Origin: Prochlorococcus sp. MIT 0701
Lineage (GTDB): Bacteria; Cyanobacteriota; Cyanobacteriia; PCC-6307; Cyanobiaceae
NCBI RefSeq assembly: GCF_000760295.1
Contig: NZ_JNBA01000039.1
Span: forward strand, 248,001-312,000
DNA length: 64,000 nucleotides
Direction: 5' to 3'
In this document: piece after piece, positions 28,286 through 36,951 of the stretch
Numbering within the stretch: position 1 is the first letter of the stretch
Layout: each line of letters starts with the position of its first letter
Notes under the pieces: generated by a model
Databases searched by the model: none
What the model saw: the letters and a program-made list of their open reading frames with translations, nothing else
Told to the model about the DNA's origin: nothing
Translations under genes and position numbers: made by a program

Positions 28286-28996
28286 ATGATGCGCACCATC
28301 TTGATCAGTGGTGCCAGTCGAGGCATCGGCCGAGCAATTGCCGAACGAATGTTGGCGGATGGCCATCGTCTTAGCCTTGGCCTGCGGGACCCTAAATGCC
28401 TGATTGGTAGCTCACTTGACCCGGCAATCGCTGGTTCTGAACAAGTGTTCCTACATCCCTATGAAGCCCAGGACGTTAACGCTGCCGAAAGCTGGGTATC
28501 AGCAAGCTTGGCTCATTTCAGTGGCTTCGATAGTTTGATTCATTGTGCAGGTGTGTTTCATCGCACACCCATAAAGTTTACTGATAATCAGCAGCATGAG
28601 ATTGATCAGCTCTGGCAGGTGAATGTAATGGGCCCATGGTTGCTCAGTCGCGCTGCTTGGTCTCAGCTTGAATGCCATTCTGAGGCGCGAATCATTGTGT
28701 TGGTGTCAATGAGTGGCAAGCGCTCCAAGGGACGCTTGGCTGGCTACACCGTTAGTAAGTTTGCTCTGATGGGCCTATGTAAGACCATGCGTAACGAAGG
28801 TTGGGAGCAAGGCATCCGCGTGACGGCGATTTGTCCTGGCTGGGTCAATACCGATATGTCTGCCAGGGTTAAGTCTTTTCCAAAAGAGGCGATGACTCAG
28901 CCTGATGACATCGCCTCTTTGAGCTCTCATTTACTACAGCTACCTAACAGTTGTGTACCGTTTGAACTGAGCATGAATTGCACACATGAGATCTAA
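28286..28996 (+). CDS. Short-chain dehydrogenase/reductase
   Basis: The 236-residue product has a classical SDR fold: NAD(P)-binding GASRGIG (9-15), a central HCAGVF (NNAG equivalent), catalytic Ser region VLVSMSGKRSKG and the YxxxK pair in GYTVSK (Tyr about 153, Lys about 157), then PGWVNTDM. Substrate unknown. Two ATGs stand in tandem at 28286 and 28289. The gene is the best-preserved enzyme in this stretch; no obvious partners lie nearby. Confidence 0.88.
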   Translation: MMRTILISGASRGIGRAIAERMLADGHRLSLGLRDPKCLIGSSLDPAIAGSEQVFLHPYEAQDVNAAESWVSASLAHFSGFDSLIHCAGVFHRTPIKFTDNQQHEIDQLWQVNVMGPWLLSRAAWSQLECHSEARIIVLVSMSGKRSKGRLAGYTVSKFALMGLCKTMRNEGWEQGIRVTAICPGWVNTDMSARVKSFPKEAMTQPDDIASLSSHLLQLPNSCVPFELSMNCTHEI

Positions 28997-29405
28997 ATCC
29001 TTAGTTGAGTTAATGAGACTTTATTGTTGGCAGATAAATTGCAAGCTAAACTTTCCAAAGTCCTTCGATAACACTGATTCTTTACTATGAAAACAGTAGA
29101 CATAAGGATAAGAACAGGAATACCCTCCAATTGATTAGCCATCATTAAATATGACAAAGTGGCTAAACAAGCTAATCCTTACTTCAATTGGGCTTGTCAT
29201 TGTTTTTACTTGTCTATTTACATTTGCCAATTACTTATCCTGAAAGAGTTCCGGTTGTCGCGGATTAGACATGGCGGCAAAAGAAAGATCAATGCGACTA
29301 GCCAACTTGTCTTCATTAAAGCTGTCTTGGCAGGAGGTTCCTGAGGGTGAAACTTTTGCAGAATCGCTGACAAATGAAAGGTTGCGTAGAAGTATTTGAT
29401 TTGAT
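28997..29405. other. Spacer with two short in-frame ORFs
   Basis: A 409-bp gap. It holds a 30-codon membrane-peptide frame (ATG 29151, stop TGA 29241-29243) and, in the same frame after the stop, a 42-codon frame (ATG 29271, stop 29397-29399; MAAKERSMRLANLSSLKLSW...). They could be two tiny genes or one gene broken by a TGA. Confidence 0.4.
29151..29399 (+). pseudogene. Possible small membrane protein gene interrupted by TGA
   Basis: Frame from ATG 29151 encodes a single membrane segment (LILTSIGLVIVFTCLFTF) and meets TGA at 29241. It continues in the same frame through KSSGCRGLD and then MAAKERSMRLANLSS to TGA at 29397. Read through, it would be an 82-residue protein with an N-terminal anchor and a polar tail. 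Alternatives: two independent small ORFs, or chance. No SECIS-like evidence supports recoding. Confidence 0.3.
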
Positions 29406-29918
29406 TTAAAAAATTTGAACTTCTGGCTGATCACCATTCAGAAAGCGACGTAGATTCACTCCGGCTTCCATTGATGCAGCGTGAAGCTCAGCACGCTGCA
29501 TTGCGTCAAGACCATCCCAGAACGCGTTGAACAATTCAATGGAGGCAACACCCATGCCAACCATCCCCATAATTGAGAGTGGGATGCTCAGCCAAGGGAA
29601 CACAAGTAGCAATACACCCAGCAAGACACTGATTGCGGCACCCTGTTTAACTGATTCCCAGACGGTTGTGCTGATCATTTTGATTTGTACTGCGCGGCTG
29701 ATCGCACCCCGCTTGCGCAATGCTTCGGTTCTTAATCCGCTCAGAAGAGTTTGGTAGATGGCATAGACGGCCATCCCGCCGAGCGTTGACTCGACCACGA
29801 TTTCACCACCATTGATGGCTCCTCCATTGAGGTTGATATCAATCGAAGTAAGACCTGCAATCGCCGCGATCTCTAGTCCTGCTCGGGGAATGCGGAAGGG
29901 ATCTAGTTCGCGGGTCAT
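29406..29918 (-). CDS. Hypothetical membrane protein
   Basis: A 170-residue protein from ATG 29918 (MTRELDPFRIPRAGLEIAA). It has a glycine-rich first third, one or two hydrophobic segments in the second half (AAISVLLGVLLLVFPW and IPLSIMGMVGMGVASIELF) and a polar C-terminus. The frame extends 20 codons further to a TTG, which looks less likely. No family recognised. The balanced composition and length support a real gene. Confidence 0.6.
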   Translation of the reverse strand: MTRELDPFRIPRAGLEIAAIAGLTSIDINLNGGAINGGEIVVESTLGGMAVYAIYQTLLSGLRTEALRKRGAISRAVQIKMISTTVWESVKQGAAISVLLGVLLLVFPWLSIPLSIMGMVGMGVASIELFNAFWDGLDAMQRAELHAASMEAGVNLRRFLNGDQPEVQIF

Positions 29919-29978
29919 CGTCGTAGCAATAAGGTAGAAATGCTTTGCATCAGTGTAGGTAGCTGATGATGCACCCAA

Positions 29979-30472
29979 TCACCATTGGGATTGATTCATC
30001 CTGCACCATATTGTCGTGTGATTTCAATATCTTCATCATTAGATTTAATCAAATTCTCTGAATTTGGCCGGGATGGACGCTGGGGGCAATGATTTAAAGC
30101 CTATTGGCAATTGGCTAGCAATGGATGCTTTGCCTTTGAGTAGGTTCTCTTTTCTTATCAAGTTCATTTGGTCGAGACGTTGTAAACGGGGCTAGCTGCT
30201 TTTATCTAAGCCATGATCTATTCCCCCCCAAAAAAGGGGGGCTGGGATTCAATTCATGGCAATACTTACTCAGATTATGCCATAATAAATTGTTTATCAG
30301 GCATGAAAGAGCTTTAGCAAGGCCCTTAAAATAAAATCACACTATCAATGCTATGATTTTAAAATCATCAGCAATATAGAACCAATATTCATTGAGAGAT
30401 GCTCTACTCAATCCAATCAATAATCATATTATTTTGAAGGTAAAGCAGAAATTTCAAAGTCTTATTCAGACT
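29979..30472. other. Gene-free spacer with unusual hairpin and palindrome
   Basis: About 490 bp without a convincing gene. It contains a G/C hairpin with an A6 loop (CCCCCC-AAAAAA-GGGGGG, about 30224-30241) and a perfect 16-bp AT-rich palindrome ATGATTTTAAAATCAT at 30353-30368. Confidence 0.5.
30224..30241. repeat. C6-A6-G6 inverted repeat
   Basis: Six C, six A and six G in a row form a perfect 6-bp GC stem with a homopolymer loop. On either strand it lacks a following T-run, so it does not look like a normal terminator. Confidence 0.6.
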
Positions 30473-31252
30473 TTATTCAACCCGAAAAGTGACTCCCATA
30501 ACTGCGGTGATGTCTTTTTTAATTGTACTGGTGTCGTATGAACCATAACTACTCATTTGTGTTGAATTTGGCACTGTGATCTGGAATGTGCCGGTATCGG
30601 CGTTGGTGATTGCGCCAATACTCGAGCCAGCTTCCCGGGCAATAGCCTTTGCCCGTTTCCGTGCATCACGAGTAGCTTTTGCGAGCATGTCGACACGCTT
30701 GGCTGCAAGCTTTGTAAAGGTGTAGGAGGGTCGATTAATTGAAAGAGGCACCCCTTCACCAATTAGGGCACTGATCTTTCCTGAAATCCCATGGATTTTT
30801 TTAACATCCCAACTTCCGATCAAAACAGCCTGAGTTGTCGTCCAAGTTGTTGATAGAAGCTCTCCCGTTTTGGGGTTACGAACTTGATCTTTATTGGACC
30901 TAACAGTCCCTAACTCCATCTCGTCAGATTTGACCCCATTGGCTTTTAGAAAGAGAATCGTTTTTTCTAACGATGGTTTTAACCGCTGATAGGAAGCCTG
31001 CTGGTTGTAACCTGTTTGTTTAACAGTTACAGACCAGTCGACGTAGTCACTATTGATGCGCTCGGTACTGGCTCCGGTGACCGTGATTGTGTCATTGCTA
31101 CTGCGGATTCCCTTCACCAAAATTGACGATGCTGCGACGATGCCGCAAACGAAAACGGCCGTAGCAAAAACCAGCGGGGGAGTACGTCGCAGCAGCTGCC
31201 AGCTGTCATGACCCCACGCGCTTAGCAAGCCTCGACTTTGCTGTGGGGTCAT
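30473..31252 (-). CDS. SIMPL domain (DUF541) periplasmic protein
   Basis: The 259-residue product has one N-terminal membrane segment (about residues 25-48) and a SIMPL/DUF541 domain outside the membrane. Recognisable features are ITVTGASTERINSDYVDWSV (strand and GxA motif), YQRLKPSLEKTILFLKANGV, and the C-terminal ARKRAKAIAREAGSSIG block before VTFRVE. The family is widespread and poorly understood (related to stress signalling and BP26 channel-like assemblies). ATG start. It is isolated, with long gaps on both sides. Confidence 0.87.
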   Translation of the reverse strand: MTPQQSRGLLSAWGHDSWQLLRRTPPLVFATAVFVCGIVAASSILVKGIRSSNDTITVTGASTERINSDYVDWSVTVKQTGYNQQASYQRLKPSLEKTILFLKANGVKSDEMELGTVRSNKDQVRNPKTGELLSTTWTTTQAVLIGSWDVKKIHGISGKISALIGEGVPLSINRPSYTFTKLAAKRVDMLAKATRDARKRAKAIAREAGSSIGAITNADTGTFQITVPNSTQMSSYGSYDTSTIKKDITAVMGVTFRVE

Positions 31253-32044
31253 AACTGGCCTACTTAATGGAACAATCCTAGTAATTAATGCTGTGCATGG
31301 CTAGTCAATTTCCTATTAAATTAACCTTGTCAGACTTGCACGAGAATGAAGATTTTCACAGGAATTCAATTGGCTTGTTCATGTTTTATTTTCTGTAATC
31401 CAATCCCCTGCAATGCCCATCTTCTTTCTTGAGGGATTAGATGCATGAAAAGCTATCGTTAGATATTTGATTCCATTTTACAGACGCACTTTCGAGTACT
31501 CTTTTCATTATCTGTTTGTTCAGTTTGTTTAAACTTTTCTGTGTTTATGGTTCGTGATATTTAGATTTTCAGCAAGCCCAAAACTTTAAAATAAGTCCGT
31601 GAGTCGAAGGAATAGTAAGTACTGATCAGGGTGATCGATACATTCGACACGTGGCTTGGTGCCTTGATTACAGCTTCTGCCCCAAGCAGATGCGAAGTTA
31701 GCCATGGACGGCGTCCAATCCCCTGGGTCCGGAACTCAAGGGGATTTTTTATTGTCATTCTCAGTTTTTTTGTCGTCTCATTTAGGGGAGATGCTCATTA
31801 GGACTGAGCTAAATGCCGACCACGCTGAGCTAGGGCAAAGAGCCTCACGCCTCCTTGACGGCTTTGAGTATTTCTACTGATTAATCTTGTCGCAGATGCT
31901 TTTGATTGAAATATGCCAAGTTTGCATTTGCTCTGATTACCCCCACTTCAGAGCCAGTCCCCTTTCGCTCAAGCAATCAATCGCGTCAGTTGACTTTCGT
32001 CCTGTAGGGATATTTACTCCCTGACCAACCATAACTGTAAAGAC
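31253..32044. other. Long spacer with terminator-like hairpin and tiny ORF
   Basis: A 792-bp AT-rich gap. It holds a strong plus-strand terminator-like hairpin (31717-31750) with no protein gene upstream on that strand, and a 29-codon ORF (ATG 31791, stop 31878-31880; MLIRTELNADHAELGQRAS...) just after it, preceded by AGGGGAG. Both could belong to an unannotated small transcript. Confidence 0.45.
31717..31750 (+). terminator. Orphan Rho-independent terminator
   Basis: Perfect 8-bp stem AATCCCCT/AGGGGATT with a 14-nt loop, running directly into a T-run. No plus-strand gene lies within 2 kb upstream, so it may end a small non-coding RNA. Confidence 0.65.
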
Positions 32045-32302
32045 TTATTGCGGGTACGGCTTGATGAAGGTCTTGAATGGGGCCTTGGTCAACGACAGCT
32101 TTAGGGCGGATTCAATACGAGTGTAGATGGCTTCAACAGCCTCATCATCTTTGCAATACAAAGCGAACAGGCGTGATCCATGCAGGATTTTGTATCGGCA
32201 TGAACGACCAACCCTGCCCCGCCAAGTGCATAATTGATTTGTAGCGTTAGCTACCAAAACGTTCACCCTGACAATGATAGGGCGCAGTTCGAGCCAAGCC
32301 AT
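32045..32302 (-). CDS. Small hypothetical protein
   Basis: An 85-residue basic frame with several Cys and Tyr residues (TNQLCTWRGRVGRSCRYK, then LFALYCKDDEAVEAIYTRIE). No family recognised. The second half has an ordinary globular composition; the first half may be non-coding if the true start is internal. It is divergent from the DUF4278 gene 37 bp away. Moderate support only. Confidence 0.35.
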   Translation of the reverse strand: MAWLELRPIIVRVNVLVANATNQLCTWRGRVGRSCRYKILHGSRLFALYCKDDEAVEAIYTRIESALKLSLTKAPFKTFIKPYPQ

Positions 32303-32339
32303 GGAACGGGGACTTGGACATCATTTCGGACTCTGAATC

Positions 32340-32507
32340 ATGACGACTCTTCTCTATCGCGGCCAGCAGTATGCCCAGCACAAAGAAGCTGCACCTAAGC
32401 AACTCGTTGAGCTGACCTACCGCCGCAGTGTCTACGCAAACAACAGTCAGCAAGCAACCCAGTCCCATCCTGTGCTCACCTATCGCGGACATGAGTACCA
32501 GAAGTGA
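32340..32507 (+). CDS. DUF4278 family small protein
   Basis: A 55-residue protein with two copies of the family motif: LLYRGQQY at the N-terminus and LTYRGHEY at the C-terminus, plus a middle LTYRRSVY. DUF4278 proteins are short, typically cyanobacterial, and of unknown function. ATG start. It is followed by a strong terminator 39 bp downstream, supporting a complete monocistronic unit. High confidence in the gene despite its size. Confidence 0.85.
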   Translation: MTTLLYRGQQYAQHKEAAPKQLVELTYRRSVYANNSQQATQSHPVLTYRGHEYQK

Positions 32508-32545
32508 TTCATTTGGCAATCACTGCTTAGAAACGCTTTCGCCTC

Positions 32546-32568
32546 GCCCCGCTGGTCGGGGCTTTTTT
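32546..32568 (+). terminator. Rho-independent terminator after DUF4278 gene
   Basis: Perfect 6-bp GC stem GCCCCG/CGGGGC with a 5-nt loop and six T residues. It closes the transcript of the DUF4278 gene. Confidence 0.85.
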
Positions 32569-32763
32569 GTGGCCTGAGCTTGTCTCTAACATCTCAACTG
32601 TTTTTAGCTTTGTTGCAGAGCTTTTTCGCGATCATCAAATCATCTTGTTTCTAGATCTCAGTACGGGACTTGTGGATGCCAGGATTGTTTGGAGTTGTTC
32701 TGCTGCCACTCACTGCGATTGTCATCAGAACCTGCTATCTCCAGAGGATGTTCCTACGAAGCC

Positions 32764-33174
32764 ATGAGTCGTCAACTCGCCGCAGGTCTAACCGTCATAT
32801 TCCTGCTAGCACTACTGGCCGCCAACCCCTCATTGAGCGGTATCCCCATCTATGGAGATACATCTCTGCTTGAGTTCTGGGTGAAGAACATCGCTTTGGC
32901 CATGCCCCCAGCCTTCACCCTTGGCATGTGCACTGTTCTGCTCTACAAAGCCTTCCGCTATCCCAGAGGAACAGTTTTCACCATTCTTGGCCTTCTTCAA
33001 CTTGTATTTGTGGGATGGCTTATTTGGCTAACGTTTCAAGCAGGAGTTGTCTGGGTGTCCTTACCAATCCTTCTTGTTGCTGCCTTTGTGGGACCGAAGT
33101 CCGCTAAAGCAACTTGGCAGTGGCTCGGCGTTGATCGCTATTACAGAATCAAAACGGAGTCAGATGGCGATTGA
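32764..33174 (+). CDS. Hypothetical multi-span membrane protein
   Basis: A 136-residue protein from ATG 32764 (MSRQLAAGLTVIFLLALLAA); the open frame extends 25 codons further but that part overlaps other frames and looks unrelated. Hydrophobic segments at about residues 5-22, 43-62, 75-95 and 97-112 suggest four spans, ending in a polar WQWLGVDRYYRIKTESDGD tail. No family recognised. A hairpin terminator about 210 bp downstream may belong to it. Confidence 0.65.
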   Translation: MSRQLAAGLTVIFLLALLAANPSLSGIPIYGDTSLLEFWVKNIALAMPPAFTLGMCTVLLYKAFRYPRGTVFTILGLLQLVFVGWLIWLTFQAGVVWVSLPILLVAAFVGPKSAKATWQWLGVDRYYRIKTESDGD

Positions 33175-33383
33175 TTGACCTTCTTTTTAACCTTTTGGAG
33201 TGGCTAGGCATTCGCCACTATCACTGGGGCCCCTGTCCAGAGATGGCCGCCCTAAGATATCCAAATGAGCAAGGCTCGTATCTCCTCCTACAAACAAGCT
33301 GATTCGCAATACAGCAATGAGTATTCCTAACGAGGGCACAAGGCTTTTGGCCGCGTTTTGATCTCAAGTGAGCAAGTTATGCA

Positions 33384-33416
33384 GGCCTCCAGACCGACAA
33401 CTGGGGCCTTTTTTTT
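33384..33416 (+). terminator. Rho-independent terminator
   Basis: GGCC(T)CCAG/CTGGGGCC stem with one bulged T, an 8-nt loop and eight T residues. It could end the 32764 transcript or a separate small RNA in 33200-33380. Confidence 0.75.
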
Positions 33417-33490
33417 GACTAACCACTACAGCTGGTAGCTAACAGGCCGCTTGGTGGGTTATGAATGGTCCTGGGTAAGCTCTTGGCGAA

Positions 33491-33607
33491 ATGCTGTTTG
33501 GCTTTACTAAAAAGCAGATCTTTGGCTGGTGGCTTTTAACAACTGGTGCAAAGGTCACCTTGGGCATTTGGCTATTTGGTCATATGGGCTGGGATTTGCC
33601 CTGGTGA
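33491..33607 (+). CDS. Possible 38-residue membrane peptide
   Basis: ATG-started frame rich in Trp, Gly and Leu (FGWWLLTTGAKVTLGIWLFG) that predicts one membrane segment. It resembles small cyanobacterial membrane peptides in composition. No clear ribosome-binding site precedes it, so it remains a candidate. Confidence 0.4.
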   Translation: MLFGFTKKQIFGWWLLTTGAKVTLGIWLFGHMGWDLPW

Positions 33608-33941
33608 AAGAGCATCGATAGGCCTACAAAGGCTTTTCAGATCTGCTGATTCATCAACACAGGTTTTGGCTGTATCCATTCGATGTGAGTGGCAAATTTC
33701 TGCCTCGTTAACTAAATTGCCATAATCTTTTTTCATTCTCAAAGACTGAATAAAGAAGAATGCCGTAATTAGTTCGGCACTTAAACCAAAGTCTTATTTC
33801 ATCTTTGGTACAAGCATTGTTCCTTAGTAGCTCCTCAGGTTTTTATCAGATCAGCCAGGAAGGATCGTGATTCTACTTTTTTAGTTTTTGACAAATACTT
33901 CTACTTGACTTAATCACAAGGAATGATTTTTTGATCAGACC

Positions 33942-34445
33942 TTAGCTATTTAACTCAACGATGTCATAATATTCTCTTTCATCCTCATCAGAACAGCTGA
34001 GATCAGCATAATATCTTTCCAAAACAGTATGTGCCTCATCGTAGCTGGAAAAATACCTCCCAGCGATCTCATCTGATTGGCCGTCAGTTCGTATAATTTG
34101 GAAAGTTTTGGCCAGCTTGTTTTCGATACTCATCTCTGCAACGAGTGCTCTACATTCAGCATCAACTCCTTTTTTTGTTGCCCACTCGGCAATTGCACTT
34201 TTTTTCTCGTGAAGTTGCAACAATTCCATTGCGATGCCACGTAGGGTTTTTATGTCCTGACACTCCTGAATTGTTCGACGCAGTTTCTCGGTCTGAAACT
34301 GCGTCACAGTGCTTGGCTCAATGGGCTTCTCGAGTGACAATGCGGGACCCCCCTGCGCAAAGGAACCGTAGCCATTGTGGCACCTGCTTGTACGTGCATG
34401 CATAGAAACTTGGGGATATAGGCAAGCTCTAATAAAAATGGGCAT
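33942..34445 (-). CDS. Conserved hypothetical protein, helical N-terminal domain
   Basis: A frame of 167 residues. Residues about 43-92 form a helical domain (FQTEKLRRTIQECQDIKTLR, then IAMELLQLHEKKSAIAEWATKKG) resembling a short conserved picocyanobacterial protein. The C-terminal part contains FQIIRTDGQSDEIAGRYFSS and an acidic end (CSDEDEREYYDIVEL). The first 35 residues look poorly conserved in character and the true start may be at Met15 (34403) or later. Function unknown. Confidence 0.65.
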   Translation of the reverse strand: MPIFIRACLYPQVSMHARTSRCHNGYGSFAQGGPALSLEKPIEPSTVTQFQTEKLRRTIQECQDIKTLRGIAMELLQLHEKKSAIAEWATKKGVDAECRALVAEMSIENKLAKTFQIIRTDGQSDEIAGRYFSSYDEAHTVLERYYADLSCSDEDEREYYDIVELNS

Positions 34446-34563
34446 TGATGATTACTAACAAAAGTTTTTTGAATCAAATACACCTAATATTAGTAAATAA
34501 TAATTTCGCTTTGCTCATAAAAGCAATCAGCAATTATGGATAGTAAGACTGAACAAGGCAATG

Positions 34564-34746
34564 TCAGTTCTTAGCCTTGACAGCGGCATCCAATTTGCTA
34601 AAAACAAGGGCTCCAGCTTTTGAGTTGGTGTTCAACTGCGCTTTGAATTCTGTAAAAGCTGATGTAGCAACAGTCGTTACAAAGCCAATCACAAGACTGA
34701 GTGTAATGATCTTCTCGATCTCTAATGCGAATTTATTTGTTGTCAT
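34564..34746 (-). CDS. Small single-span membrane protein
   Basis: A 60-residue protein from ATG 34746 with one hydrophobic segment (about residues 13-31, ITLSLVIGFVTTVATSAF) and an Ala/Lys/Asn-rich tail. The opposite strand also has an open frame, but this one has the better membrane-protein pattern and an ATG start. A TTG four codons upstream is an alternative. No family recognised. Confidence 0.5.
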   Translation of the reverse strand: MTTNKFALEIEKIITLSLVIGFVTTVATSAFTEFKAQLNTNSKAGALVFSKLDAAVKAKN

Positions 34747-34926
34747 GAGTTTAGCCAAATGATGATCATTCCTTCATTGATTTAGTAATAATCTCTCACT
34801 TTTATCAGTTAGGGAGTGACTGTGCTCAAGATGACCTGTGATTTTAATTACAGCGTTGACTAGTCATTCCAGCTGCCACCGCGAATGCTTATAGAACTGA
34901 TTTCCGCGATTAGTCCTTGAGATGAT

Positions 34927-36177
34927 TTGATAGAAGGACTTTTTAGGGAAACAATTTTGTTGATCCTTACTTGGATCTTGATTATCTTTGCTGCTGGAGC
35001 AGCGCTCGGCTTGTTACTGCTGCTGTTCAGTCTTGTAAGTGTGTTCCAAAATGCTCCAACCTTAAATTCCAGGCAGTTTCAGCCTGGGCAGCTGCCTAGC
35101 AATGAGGAACCCCTCAAGAAGACTGAGCTCACAGTGGTTGTCCCTGCTTATAACGAGGCCGCCAACATCAAGGTGTGCCTAAGAAGCATTTTGGCCAGTG
35201 ATCCACCCTGCAACAACTGGAGAGTGTTGTTGGTTGATGACGGGAGTACTGATGAAACTGTCCAGGTTGCAAGCGATGTTGCCTCAGCCTTAAAGCTGGA
35301 GGAGGGTCGCTTTAGAATTTTCAACGCCGCACCAAGACCCTTGGCGCAACGTTGGGTGGGCAAGAACTGGGCCTGCTCGCGCGCAATGGAGCTTGTGAGT
35401 AGCACCTGGGTGCTGTTTGTAGATGCAGATGTGGAGCTTGACCCAGCAACCCTCAAGCGTGCACTGACTCAGGCGATTGAGGAAGAAGCAGATCTGCTGA
35501 GCCTGGTTCCACGTATTAACTGCAGCTGCTCTGCTGAATGGATGGTACAACCGATCATGGCCTGTCTTTTGGCTGTAGGTTTTCCGATTAAAGCCGCCAA
35601 TGATCCAGCTGAATCAACGGCATTTGCCGCTGGGCCATTTATGTTATTTCGCCGTTCAACGTATGAGGAGATTGGCGGACATCGCGCACTGGCTGATGTG
35701 GTGATAGAGGATCTTGCTCTAGCTCGTCGAATTAAAGGTGCGGGATTTCGACTTCGTTATCTGCTGGGGTTAGATGCATTGCAATTGCAGATGTACGACA
35801 ATTTTCCTGCGCTTTGGGAAGGCTGGAGCAAGAATTGGTTTCTTGGTCTAGATAGCAATATAGTCAAAGCAATCGGAGCATCAACACTAGTATTCTGGAT
35901 GTTCACAGGCCCCTGGCTAGTATTGTTTATTATCATAGTTAGCCTGCTCTGGATCCCTTTTTACGGGGCCCTATTAATTGCCTTTGGTTTGTCGATCATT
36001 GGTGTATTGCTTCAGTTCATTCTACGTCTTTGGACACGTCAGAAATTTGAGGTGCCACTAACGAATTGGTGGTTGATGAGTGCAGGCGGCATCCTCGTTG
36101 GCTTACTTGGGCCAACTTCGGTTTGGAGAACACTGACTGGACGCGATTGGACCTGGAAAGGCCGTTCCTTGGCTTAA
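34927..36177 (+). CDS. Family 2 glycosyltransferase, CrtQ/HpnB-like
   Basis: A 416-residue membrane glycosyltransferase. An N-terminal span (about 8-40) is followed by the GT-A domain: VVVPAYNEA, VDDGSTDET, DXD-type FVDADVEL, the acceptor-side VIEDLALARRIK, and WSKNWFLG. Three or four C-terminal spans follow (about 315-400). Order and motifs match CrtQ-type carotenoid and HpnB-type hopanoid glycosyltransferases, so the acceptor is likely a lipid or carotenoid; which one cannot be told. The start is a TTG (34927), no nearby ATG being in frame. Confidence 0.85.
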   Translation: MIEGLFRETILLILTWILIIFAAGAALGLLLLLFSLVSVFQNAPTLNSRQFQPGQLPSNEEPLKKTELTVVVPAYNEAANIKVCLRSILASDPPCNNWRVLLVDDGSTDETVQVASDVASALKLEEGRFRIFNAAPRPLAQRWVGKNWACSRAMELVSSTWVLFVDADVELDPATLKRALTQAIEEEADLLSLVPRINCSCSAEWMVQPIMACLLAVGFPIKAANDPAESTAFAAGPFMLFRRSTYEEIGGHRALADVVIEDLALARRIKGAGFRLRYLLGLDALQLQMYDNFPALWEGWSKNWFLGLDSNIVKAIGASTLVFWMFTGPWLVLFIIIVSLLWIPFYGALLIAFGLSIIGVLLQFILRLWTRQKFEVPLTNWWLMSAGGILVGLLGPTSVWRTLTGRDWTWKGRSLA

Positions 36178-36951
36178 AGAGTATTAGCCATCCATGAGTT
36201 AGACCAGTCGAATGAACTGTCAATTAATGCTAGAATTAAGTTCATTCATCTTCCAATAGAACCCTCTATAGGCTCATATTTCTATCATTCTTGATCTTTA
36301 AAAGCTCCAAATACTAACAATATAAACAGGCATGTCATTAAACCATCTTTGGGCCTAATCCTGAGCATCATCAATAAGAAGGATTTGTGTCAACATTTTT
36401 TGTGTCGGCTTCAATCCCGTAAATCGATGATAAAGGTCAACCGTAAGTCCGCAAGAGAATTTCACTGTAAAGCAAGCAGCTTCATTCTTCACCTCACAAG
36501 CAATCCCAGGAAGACTTAACTGGCTTAAGTGAAAAAGCTATAGCCAAAATTTGCATAGACAAGCAATAGAAACTGTCCAAGGGAGAAGATAGATCTATCT
36601 TTGTCACTGGAATTGATCTATTGAAAGGCAGGGATTTTAATAGCTAGACATATCACATGCTTAGGCAAGCATATCTTTAGTTGAAGCCATAAGTCTCAAT
36701 TATTTTCTTTATGCTTTCTTGGCAAGATGCATTTAGATGCCTACTCAAAGAGCTGCTATAAGTTTCGAGTTTTGACAGTATATAGACTTCTAAGGATTCC
36801 GAAATAGCCGCAGTATCGTCTTTCAAATCATTATCGGGACATCTTTTAATACCTATATCTGTCAGTATAGATATTTTGAGGCTCCAACCATTACTTGCCC
36901 TATGAGAGCTCCTGCGAATGACTACTATGTTATCTACTTGCCGAGGTCATC
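36178..36951. other. Long gene-free AT-rich spacer
   Basis: A 774-bp AT-rich stretch. I found no convincing ORF on either strand, no tRNA and no strong terminator. It separates the glycosyltransferase from the MAPEG remnant. Confidence 0.5.

Larger units (their letters stand above)
33175..33941. other. Long spacer with terminator and small membrane ORF
   Basis: A 767-bp gap containing a terminator at 33384-33416 and a 38-codon ORF at 33491-33607. The rest shows no gene. Confidence 0.45.

Noticed and set aside
29241-29243. TGA as a possible selenocysteine codon
   Set aside because: No SECIS-like hairpin follows and selenoprotein machinery is not expected in these cyanobacteria.
31561-31758. 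65-residue minus-strand ORF over the orphan terminator
   Set aside because: It crosses the hairpin at 31717-31750 and has no coding character; the terminator reading explains the sequence better.
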